Notes under the pieces: generated by a model
Database searches by the model: none
Seen by the model: only the letters and a program-made list of their open reading frames with translations
Told to the model about the DNA's origin: nothing
Assembly: GCF_945269915.1 (NCBI RefSeq)
Contig: NZ_CALYOY010000010.1
Coordinates: 1-55,530, forward strand
DNA from: an uncultured Bifidobacterium sp.
GTDB lineage: Bacteria > Actinomycetota > Actinomycetes > Actinomycetales > Bifidobacteriaceae
DNA: 55,530 nt
Reading direction: 5' to 3'
Translations under genes and position numbers: made by a program
Part shown: positions 1 through 7,733 of the stretch, one piece after another
Numbering within the stretch: position 1 is the stretch's first letter
How the letters are laid out: each line of letters opens with the position of its first letter

Positions 1-309
1 ACCTTGTCGAAGAAGCCCTTCAGCATACGCGGGATCTCATTTCACCAGACCGGCGTAACGGGAATCAACACATCGCAGGTTCCGAGCAACCCCGGGTACT
101 TGGTGACCAGGGGATCCTTGGTTCCTCCGGCGTGGTAGAGCGAAAGCTCCACAGCGTCGTAGACGGGGTTGAACCTATCCATGTGAGGTCCATGAGGTCA
201 TAGACGATGCCATCAGTATCCAGGGAACGAATCACGGACCGGAGGATGGCAATGTGGGACTGCCATCCCAAGGGTGGCAGTGGACGATCAGGGCATGGGT
301 TGGCTTCAT
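1..309 (-). pseudogene. NAD(P)H flavodoxin-like oxidoreductase, decayed, cut by window edge
   Basis: Minus-strand remnant of an NAD(P)H dehydrogenase (quinone)/flavodoxin-like reductase. It begins at an ATG at 309 with MKPTHALIVHCHPWDGS, typical of the FMN-binding start of this family. The family's later segment, KDPLVTKYPGLLGTCDVLIP, can be read at about 61-120, but only in a different frame from the start and from the middle part. At least two frameshifts are visible, near 240-260 and near 185-190. A TGA replaces the expected Trp codon of the VTPVWWNE motif near 40. The gene leaves the window still homologous at base 1. It lies directly downstream of the broken MerR regulator gene, so the pair was probably one regulated operon. 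With three lesions it cannot make a normal protein. Sequencing error at a contig edge is an alternative. Confidence 0.72.
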
Positions 310-323
310 GCTTCGATCCTTCC

Positions 324-1040
324 TCATAGGGACCGACGTGCGTTCAGCTTCTGGGCCTGGTATGGGGTGTTTCGGGACAGTTCGGGCGGGAGGTCCTTGG
401 GCAGCTGCTGATGGGCCAGACCATGCAGCCCCATCAGCATCGGTTCGGTCATGACCATGCCCGGGACCGAGACCGTGATGGCGTCCTTCTGGTTGGGCCA
501 GGGCACCGGGGAGAGCCGACCCTGGCGATCTGACGTGCCTGGTCGGCGAAACGGGAAGTTCATCCCTGCCCCAGGGCATGCCGGCATTGCGGGTGGCATC
601 GATGGCATCCTCCAGTGGTGAACGTAGTGGGGTCCGGCAGGTCGTCGAACCCGATCGCTTCCGGTCCTTCCTGATTTCCTTCGGACGCTCCTCCCGGGCG
701 GCCTCGCCCTCCTCGTCCTTGCTGGCCTTCTTCTCGTTCTCCGAGTACCGCATGACCCTGTCGCCGCAGGAAGGAAGGACCACAGTAGCCCTGGTCAGGA
801 CGTCGCCCAGGCTCGTATCCGGGTCATCCACGGCCGCCGGAATCGTTTGACCTGGCTGATCGACGGTCCGACGATGTGTATCAGGGCATCGATCAGGTGC
901 GATTTTCTCAGATGGGATTCGTCGTATTCGCTGAGTCGAGCCCTCACCTTCCTTCCCGGTTGCGGCATCCCCTCGCGAAGGTGATACTTGATTGTGGACG
1001 CCGAAATCCTACTCCGGCGTGAGAGCTCAGCCGGTTTCAT
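324..1040 (-). pseudogene. MerR-family transcriptional regulator, frameshifted
   Basis: The start is the ATG at 1040 (MKPAELSRRSRISASTIKYH), a MerR-type winged-helix DNA-recognition segment followed by LREGM. The effector part continues in two further frames. DPDTSLGDVL is read from about 831 downward in another frame, and the C-terminal part (PKDLPPELSRNTPYQ) returns to the first frame from about 560 to the TGA at 324-326. This means at least two frameshifts, near 830-860 and 540-570. The gene ends 15 bases before the start of the oxidoreductase remnant, as expected for a regulator-plus-oxidoreductase operon. All parts are co-linear and on one strand, so decay of a single gene explains them better than several small genes. 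Confidence 0.65.
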
Positions 1041-1349
1041 GCATTCCTTCTGAAAAACTCGTAGTCCCCATGACGGTGTGGTCGAGCGGTTTGAAGCAAT
1101 TTCTACTGCATGCATTGAAAAACAATTATCTCATGTTTAAACCGCCCCGCCAGCCTGGCGGTCAGCTAGCATCGAGAATCAAGGATAGCGGTGGGATTCC
1201 TCAGAGGATTCACGAAGAGCTGACCCGATTGGACGGTAAGGAAGGGTAGCTATACTCGGGCCGGGTGAATTCCACTGGCGGGCATACCATATCGTCAGGA
1301 AGGGCCCGGCTGGATCCGGTTCGGATGAGTGAAAAGGAGGTTCCTGGCG
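1041..1349. other. Intergenic region between divergent MerR remnant and pip operon
   Basis: No gene supported. This must hold the promoters of the minus-strand MerR remnant and the plus-strand YhgE/Pip operon. A locally AT-rich patch lies at about 1098-1140. I see no clear operator. The useful signal is the AAGGAGG at 1334-1340, which sets the start of the next gene at 1350. Confidence 0.5.
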
Positions 1350-4073
1350 GTGAGGACCATACTGGCCATCTTCAGGCGTGACCTCTGGCGGATATTGCGC
1401 AACCCCGTGGCCCTGGTGGTCACGATAGGTGTGGCCGTTCTTCCCTCCCTGTATGCCTGGTTCAACATCATGGCCCTCTGGGACCCATACAGCAACACCA
1501 AGAATCTTCCCGTGGCCGTGGTCAGCATGGACCGGGGCACCCAGTCGCCCCAGACCGGCAGACTCAACGCCGGGCGGTCGGTCATCCAGGAGCTGCGGTC
1601 CAACAAGAGCCTGGGATGGAAGTTCATGGACGACGACAAGACGGCCATCGACGAGGTCCATTCGGGCCGGTGTTACGCGGCCATCATCATTCCCGAACGG
1701 TTCAGCTCCGACCTGGTGGGCATCGTCGAGGGGACCGGGAGCAAGCCGGCCCTGAGCTACTACGTCAACGAAAAGAAAAACGCCATCGCCCCCAAGGTGA
1801 CCGATACCGGTGCCTCCACGATTGACCAGGAGATCAACGCGGTCTTCGTCTCCGCTGTCAGCGACGTCCTGGCCGGGAAGGTCCTGGAGACCGCTGGTGA
1901 CGCCAAGGAGGCGGCCAATCAGACCCGGAGCCAGGTGGTGGTCGACCTGGGTCAGACCATGGACCAGATCGACCAAATGACCGACCAGCTGGACCGGATC
2001 GACTCCACCATGGGGCAGGCCCGGCAGACCGTAACGGACTCCAAGCAGAACATCAAGAACCTCCAGGACCAGATCTCCTCCGCCCAGTCCACCCTGGGCA
2101 AGTCCCAGGGCACCATGACCCAGACCCGGGACGACAGTCTGAGATTCTCGACCGCCCTGAACCAGGCCCTGGCAGATGGAACCACCCACCTGTCCAAGGG
2201 TATAACCGATGTGAATACGGTGGCCGGTGGGATCACCTCGGGCCTGAACGCCACCCAGGACAGGGTGGATAGGGTCGACTCCAGCCTGGGGCAGCTGGTT
2301 GACGCCAACGGGAGGGCTATAGACGGGCTCCAATCCGGGCTGAACCATTCCGGCCTGCGCCCGGGAGACCCAGCCTATGACACCATCCAGCAGCAGATCA
2401 CCAGTCTGGAGACCACCAACAGGCAGCAGAAGACCTCCCTGGACGCCTTCAAGAAGAATTCATCGGTTGCCCTGAAATCGGGCAAGCAGGCCACCTCGGA
2501 CCTGAGCTCGGCCATGACCGCCACCGGCAGCACGGGCATCGCGGCCCTGACCACGGCCAGTCAGGGACTGACAGGCTCCACCATGCCCAATCTCCTGACA
2601 GGGCTGGATAACCTTAATGCTTCCAACGGGTCCCTCCAGGGCGCCCTGACCAGCCTGTCGACCACGGCCGCCCAGACCGCCACCCTGCTGGACCAACTTG
2701 ATGCCACCATCGGTCAGGCCCAGTCCACCCTGGCCACGACCAAGACCTCCCTGATCTCGGTCAGGTCCGACCTGGACGGGGTCCGCACCGACGTGGCCGC
2801 CCTGGGGTCCTCGGCCGCCTGGAATCGGATATCCCAGACCCTGGGTCTGAGCCCCGAATCCTTCGGCAAGGCCATGGCATCCCCGGTGGAACTGGCGACC
2901 CACACGGTCTATCCGGTCAGCAACTACGGGTCCTCGGTGGCTCCCTTCTATACCAACCTGGCCCTTTGGGTGGGTGGCTTCATCCTGATCGCCATCTACA
3001 AGCTGGAGGTCGACAAGGAGGGCATCGGCAAGTGCAACGCCACCCAGGCCTACCTGGGTCGCTGGCTCCTCCTGGTCTTCGTGGGCTTCTTCCAGGCCCT
3101 GATTGCGACGGTGGGCGATCTGGCGCTGGGCATCCAGTGCCAGCAGCCCTTCCTGTTCGTCCTGGCCGGGGTTTTTGCCTCCTTCGTCTACATCAACATC
3201 ATCTACGCCCTGGCCGCCTCCTTCCGGCATATCGGCAAGGCCCTGGCCGTGGTCCTGGTCATCCTGCAGATTCCAGGTTCCTCGGGCATGTACCCGATCG
3301 AGATGATGCCCGACTTCTTCAGGAACCTGAACCCCTGGCTCCCCTTCACCTACGGGATCAACGCCATGCGCGAGACCATCGGCGGCATGTACGGCTCCCA
3401 TTACTGGCAGGATATGCTCCATGTCTTCTGGTACCTGCCGGCGGCACTGCTGATAGGCCTGGGGGTGCGACGGTACCTCCTCAACCTGAATGCCCTCTTC
3501 GATCGGCGCCTGGGTGCCACCGACCTGATGCTGACCGAACAGAACCACTCGGCCAGCCGCAGTCTGAACCTGGGCGGTCTGGTCCGGGCCTTCCTCGGCG
3601 GCGAGGGGGACTACCATGCCATCCTGCGACGGCGGGCGCATCGCTTCCTGGCCCTCTACCCCTCCCTGATCCGGGCGGGTCTGGCCCTGGTCCTCCTGCC
3701 GGTCCTCTTCCTGATTCTCCTCTTCAGCACCGAGGCCAAGATCGTCATGCTGATCGCCTGCATCGCCTCCATCGTCCTGATTGACACCTACCTGATCGTG
3801 GTGGAATACATCTGCGACAGCTATGTCCAGCAGTTGGGCATAGCCGAGCGGCCCGACGAGGACTTCCGTTCCCTGATCCTGCCCTCGGGACGGGTGCGAC
3901 ATCCGGGTCCCCCAGCCGTGACCAGGCTGACCGCGGCCGTCCGCGAATCCGCCCCGGGGCGTGACCATACCGAGACGGACCATGATGATGAGAACGAGGG
4001 CGATACCGCCTGGGCGGCATCGCGGGATGCGGTCGACCGGACCGAGGGTTCCGAGGGTGGTGAGCGTCGATGA
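1350..4073 (+). CDS. YhgE/Pip-family membrane protein (first of tandem pair)
   Basis: A 907-residue membrane protein of the YhgE/Pip ('phage infection protein') family. It has an N-terminal transmembrane segment followed by the family signature SLYAWFNIMALWDPY. A long extracytoplasmic region (about residues 60-510) follows, rich in Gln, Thr, Ser and Asp and probably coiled-coil. A C-terminal block of ABC-2-type membrane helices occupies about 540-720, and a further pair of hydrophobic segments lies near 780-830 before an acidic tail. The start was placed at GTG 1350 because AAGGAGG at 1334-1340 sits 9 bases ahead; an in-frame GTG at 1329 has no such signal. The stop overlaps the next start (ATGA), so the two are translationally coupled. 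The family relates to EsaA-like and ABC-2 permease-like proteins; the substrate and role are unknown. No ATPase partner is encoded nearby. Confidence 0.85.
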   Translation: MRTILAIFRRDLWRILRNPVALVVTIGVAVLPSLYAWFNIMALWDPYSNTKNLPVAVVSMDRGTQSPQTGRLNAGRSVIQELRSNKSLGWKFMDDDKTAIDEVHSGRCYAAIIIPERFSSDLVGIVEGTGSKPALSYYVNEKKNAIAPKVTDTGASTIDQEINAVFVSAVSDVLAGKVLETAGDAKEAANQTRSQVVVDLGQTMDQIDQMTDQLDRIDSTMGQARQTVTDSKQNIKNLQDQISSAQSTLGKSQGTMTQTRDDSLRFSTALNQALADGTTHLSKGITDVNTVAGGITSGLNATQDRVDRVDSSLGQLVDANGRAIDGLQSGLNHSGLRPGDPAYDTIQQQITSLETTNRQQKTSLDAFKKNSSVALKSGKQATSDLSSAMTATGSTGIAALTTASQGLTGSTMPNLLTGLDNLNASNGSLQGALTSLSTTAAQTATLLDQLDATIGQAQSTLATTKTSLISVRSDLDGVRTDVAALGSSAAWNRISQTLGLSPESFGKAMASPVELATHTVYPVSNYGSSVAPFYTNLALWVGGFILIAIYKLEVDKEGIGKCNATQAYLGRWLLLVFVGFFQALIATVGDLALGIQCQQPFLFVLAGVFASFVYINIIYALAASFRHIGKALAVVLVILQIPGSSGMYPIEMMPDFFRNLNPWLPFTYGINAMRETIGGMYGSHYWQDMLHVFWYLPAALLIGLGVRRYLLNLNALFDRRLGATDLMLTEQNHSASRSLNLGGLVRAFLGGEGDYHAILRRRAHRFLALYPSLIRAGLALVLLPVLFLILLFSTEAKIVMLIACIASIVLIDTYLIVVEYICDSYVQQLGIAERPDEDFRSLILPSGRVRHPGPPAVTRLTAAVRESAPGRDHTETDHDDENEGDTAWAASRDAVDRTEGSEGGERR

Positions 4074-6400
4074 AGAACATCTGGAGGATCTTCCGCAAGG
4101 ATCTGACCGATGCCACCAGCAACGTCATCGCCATCATCGTCCTGATGGGGCTGATCATCGTTCCGGCCCTCTATGCCTGGTTCAACATAGCCGCCAGTTG
4201 GGATCCCTACAAGAACACCACGGCCATCAAGGTGGCCGTGGCCAACACCGACAAAGGGTTCAAGTCCGACCTGATCCCGGTCAGGATCAACGTGGGGGAG
4301 ACGGTCACCAGCACCCTGCGGGCCAACGACCAGCTGGACTGGAAGTTCGTCAACCGCGACCAGGCCTTGGACGGGGTGCGCTCCGGCGAATACTATGCCG
4401 CCATAGTCATTCCCAAGGATTTCAGCGCGGACATGATGACCCTCTTCTCGCCCGACATGAAGCATGCCAAGCTCGAGTACTACCTGAATGAAAAGAAGAA
4501 CGCCATCGCCCCCCACGTCACCGAGCAGGGGGCCGACACTGTGGCCACGACCATAGACAAGACCTTCGCCAAGACCGTGGGTCAGGTGGGGATCGATCTG
4601 GCCAGCCAGGTATTCACCTACTCCCAGAGTCCCCAGGTCCAGGACTACCTGGACAGGGCCACCGGCCATATCACTCAGATATCGGAGAGACTGACCACCA
4701 CCTCGAAGCAGGTGAACGCCTACGCGGGACTCCTGGATTCCTCCGGGCAGATGATCGACTCCACCGGGAAGATCCTGGGAGAGTCCGACTCCACCCTTTC
4801 CAAGACCAGGGAGTCCCTGAACCGCGGTGCCAAGGGGGCCAAGGACCTGGGCAAGTCCCTCTCCGGTTCGGCCGATGCGGTCAACACGGCCCTGGACCAG
4901 GCCTCGGGGGCCTACGACACCATCTCCTCCAAGGTAGATGTCGCCTTTACCCAGGTGGGGAACCAGAGTGATGCGGTCAGCAAGCAGCTGGATGACCTGA
5001 GCAGCCGGATCAACGCCTCGGCCGCCAACTACGACCAGATGATCGCCGGCCTGGACGCCCTGCGCTCCTCCGTCCAGTCGGACACCAGCCTGACGCCCGC
5101 CCAGCGACAGGCCCTCCTGGACGCCATCGACCAGGCCCAAGCCAACATGCGCACCGCCCAGGCCGCCCAGCGCGACCTGGCCGACCACATCAGCCAGGCC
5201 TCCCAGGCGGCCAAGGATGGCAACGACAAGCTGGATGGCCTCCATCAGGACCTGAAGGATATGATCAACCAGGCCCGTACCTCCGTTGATCAGGTGCGCG
5301 ACCAGTACAAGAGTGACCTGAAGCCGCGTCTGGACGACCTGGCCGGGTCGGTCGATGCCGTGGTCGCCTCGACCGACCGGCTCCTGACCGGCCTGGACGG
5401 CACCATCAGGGGGGCCCCGGGCCTGACCGGTTCCATGGCCGACGACATCAGCCACACCAAGGATCAGCTGGGGAGCATCTCCCAGCGGCTCGACCAGGCC
5501 TCGAAGAAGCTGACCGACCTGAGTGGACACCTGACCGAGGCCTACCAGGGCCAGGACATCAAGAGCGTCAAGTCCCTCCTGGCCGGTGATTCCGACACCC
5601 TGGCCACCCTCCTCGCCTCCCCGGTCGGTATCAACCGGCACGCCGTCTTCCCGGTCATGAACTACGGGTCGGCCATGACGCCCTTCTATACCATCCTCTC
5701 CATCTGGGTGGGTGCCACGATTCTCGCCGCCATGATGAAGGTGGCCATCTCCGACAGGAAGAAGGCCTCCATCCTCCGCCTGGGTTCCCTCCAGGCCGCC
5801 TGGGGCCGGGCGGACGCCGACCAGGGCGGCCCCGACGACCCCCATCCATGGGGAAGGTTCCGCCCCGAGTCCCCGGGCAACGCCCGCCGTTTCGGTCTCA
5901 AGCTCTACCAGGAGTACTTCGGCAGGTTCATGGTCTTTGCCCTCATGGCCATCCTCCAGGGGTGCCTCATCGGTCTGGGTGACCTCTTCTACCTGAAGGT
6001 CCAGTGTGTGCATCCGCTGATGTTCATCGTCGTGGCGGTCTTCGCCTCCTTTGTCTTCATGAACCTGATCTACACCCTGGTGGTCTCCTTCGGCGACATC
6101 GGCAAGGCCATCGCCGTCGTCCTTCTGGTCATGCAGGTGGCGGGCTCGGGCGGCACCTTCCCCATGGAGACCCTGCCAGGTTTCTTCCAAGGGGTCTACC
6201 CCTTCCTCCCCTTCGTCCACGCCATCGGGGCCATGCAGTCGGCCGTGGCCGGCATCTACGGGATGGAATTCTGGAGGGAGATGGGTGCCCTGGCCCTCTT
6301 CCTGGTCCCCTCCCTCCTGCTGGGCCTCCTCCTGCGTAAGCCGGTGATTCGTTTCAACGACTGGATCGTCCGGAACCTGGAAAGCACCAAACTCATGTGA
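4070..6400 (+). CDS. YhgE/Pip-family membrane protein (second of tandem pair)
   Basis: A 776-residue paralogue of the preceding gene, with the same order: N-terminal helix, signature ALYAWFNIAASWDPY, long coiled-coil-like extracytoplasmic region (about 60-510), then five or six C-terminal ABC-2-type helices. It differs in a loop of about 60 residues after the first helix of the C-terminal block (about 560-610, rich in Gly, Asp and Pro), and it ends without the extra hydrophobic pair and acidic tail. The start ATG overlaps the upstream TGA by four bases. Tandem coupling suggests the two proteins assemble as a hetero-oligomer, possibly an export or envelope complex; this is inference. The alpha/beta hydrolase gene 100 bases downstream is probably in the same transcript. 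Confidence 0.85.
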   Translation: MKNIWRIFRKDLTDATSNVIAIIVLMGLIIVPALYAWFNIAASWDPYKNTTAIKVAVANTDKGFKSDLIPVRINVGETVTSTLRANDQLDWKFVNRDQALDGVRSGEYYAAIVIPKDFSADMMTLFSPDMKHAKLEYYLNEKKNAIAPHVTEQGADTVATTIDKTFAKTVGQVGIDLASQVFTYSQSPQVQDYLDRATGHITQISERLTTTSKQVNAYAGLLDSSGQMIDSTGKILGESDSTLSKTRESLNRGAKGAKDLGKSLSGSADAVNTALDQASGAYDTISSKVDVAFTQVGNQSDAVSKQLDDLSSRINASAANYDQMIAGLDALRSSVQSDTSLTPAQRQALLDAIDQAQANMRTAQAAQRDLADHISQASQAAKDGNDKLDGLHQDLKDMINQARTSVDQVRDQYKSDLKPRLDDLAGSVDAVVASTDRLLTGLDGTIRGAPGLTGSMADDISHTKDQLGSISQRLDQASKKLTDLSGHLTEAYQGQDIKSVKSLLAGDSDTLATLLASPVGINRHAVFPVMNYGSAMTPFYTILSIWVGATILAAMMKVAISDRKKASILRLGSLQAAWGRADADQGGPDDPHPWGRFRPESPGNARRFGLKLYQEYFGRFMVFALMAILQGCLIGLGDLFYLKVQCVHPLMFIVVAVFASFVFMNLIYTLVVSFGDIGKAIAVVLLVMQVAGSGGTFPMETLPGFFQGVYPFLPFVHAIGAMQSAVAGIYGMEFWREMGALALFLVPSLLLGLLLRKPVIRFNDWIVRNLESTKLM

Positions 6401-6502
6401 GGGGACTTTTCATGGACAAGGTGATGCACCCCGCCCGGGCGATGTTTTCCGCCCATGGACGTGGCCCCTTCCGTACCGGACAAGCTGATATAGGGTTGAG
6501 TC

Positions 6503-7594
6503 ATGACCGTTGAGCTGATTGACGAGGAACGGTACGACCAGATCATGCAGGACATCGTCCTGCCCGATCTGGCCGTCTGCCGTCATGAGGGGTGGATGAC
6601 CTCACACGGAGCCCGAGGCAAGGGTGGTGTCCTGGTGGATGATGCCGATAGGGAGCGTTTCGATTCCAATGACCTTCTCCATTATGTCTGCTATGACCGC
6701 ACCGAGTTCCAGGACAAGGCGTCCGAGCCCTGCCAGGCCTGTTGTCGGGGGGCCGTGGTCATCTCCTTCGGGTTCTCGGAATTCGCAGACAAGTACCAGG
6801 AGATGACCTGGTACTTTCTCATGCAGGGTTATTCGGTCTGCATCCTTGAGCACTGGGGTCATGGGTTCTCCGGACGGGGAGTGTCCGACCCGAGCCTGGT
6901 CTGGGTGGACCACTGGCAACGCTATGTGGCCGACCTGGCGTCCTTCTGCTTCCAGGTGGGCCAGTCCTATGCCGGTGACCGGCCCCTGGCCCTCTATGCC
7001 CACTCCATGGGCGGCGGGGTGGGGGCCCGGCTCCTGGAGCGTTTCACCACCCTGATCGACAAGGCCGTCCTCTCCTCGCCGATGATCGCCCCCCGGACCG
7101 GGTTCATGCCCCTGGTGGCCTGGACCACCGTCGACGGAGCCTGCCTGCTGGGGCAGGGGAAAAGGATGGCACCCGGGTTCGGCCCTTTCCGGCCGGAGGT
7201 GAACATGGACAACTACCCCCATGGCAGCCGGGCAAGGGTGGCTTGGTCCCAGCGGCAACGGCGTGACCAGGTCCGCTTTCAGACCAGCGCCGCCACCTTC
7301 GGGTGGGTCAGGGAGAGCATGGAACTGAGTCGGGCCATCCTGCGGCCCGGCCAGTGCAGCCGGGTGGAGTCTCCCGTCCTGGTCTTCCAGGCCCAGAACG
7401 ACAGGTTCGTCCTGTCTGCGCCCCAGGACCGGTTCGTGGCCCAGGTGCGCGATGGGGGTTGCCAGGCCGATCTGGTCAAGGTCCCCAACAGCATGCATGA
7501 GCTGTACCAGATGCCCAATGCGGTTCTTGGTCCCTACCTGGAGCGCGTCTTCACCTTCCTGGAGGAGCCCTATCAGCTGGATAGGGAGGGGTAG
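6503..7594 (+). CDS. alpha/beta hydrolase, lysophospholipase/monoacylglycerol lipase type
   Basis: A 363-residue serine hydrolase of the PldB/monoglyceride-lipase-like group, with no signal peptide and therefore cytoplasmic. The nucleophile elbow AHSMGGG is at about residues 168-174, preceded by the strand-turn EHWGHGFSGRG typical of lysophospholipases. The distal acid is probably in the QAQNDRFV segment (about 295-302), and the catalytic His is in NSMHELYQ (about 333-340). It follows the two YhgE/Pip genes in the same direction and is closed by a strong hairpin, so it is probably the last gene of that operon. The natural substrate cannot be told from sequence; a lipid or acyl ester is likely. 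Confidence 0.82.
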   Translation: MTVELIDEERYDQIMQDIVLPDLAVCRHEGWMTSHGARGKGGVLVDDADRERFDSNDLLHYVCYDRTEFQDKASEPCQACCRGAVVISFGFSEFADKYQEMTWYFLMQGYSVCILEHWGHGFSGRGVSDPSLVWVDHWQRYVADLASFCFQVGQSYAGDRPLALYAHSMGGGVGARLLERFTTLIDKAVLSSPMIAPRTGFMPLVAWTTVDGACLLGQGKRMAPGFGPFRPEVNMDNYPHGSRARVAWSQRQRRDQVRFQTSAATFGWVRESMELSRAILRPGQCSRVESPVLVFQAQNDRFVLSAPQDRFVAQVRDGGCQADLVKVPNSMHELYQMPNAVLGPYLERVFTFLEEPYQLDREG

Positions 7595-7633
7595 TCCGCC
7601 ATACGGCGGTAGCCTGCCCTGGCCCGGGTCGAA

Positions 7634-7691
7634 CAGGGTCCGCCCGCCCCCGAAACCCAACAACGGAGGTCTCAGGGGCGGGCGGACCCTG
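7634..7691. terminator. Strong bidirectional hairpin between convergent genes
   Basis: A 17-bp perfect inverted repeat: arms 7634-7650 and 7675-7691, with 24 bases between. The arms are extremely GC-rich (core CCGCCC/GGGCGG). It sits between the end of the hydrolase gene (7594) and the end of the convergent copA-like gene (7734), so it probably terminates both. There is no clear U-tract. Confidence 0.75.
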
Positions 7692-7733
7692 GTTGCAGGT
7701 GTGCTGGACCCTGATTCGACTATCTTGGTCCGC

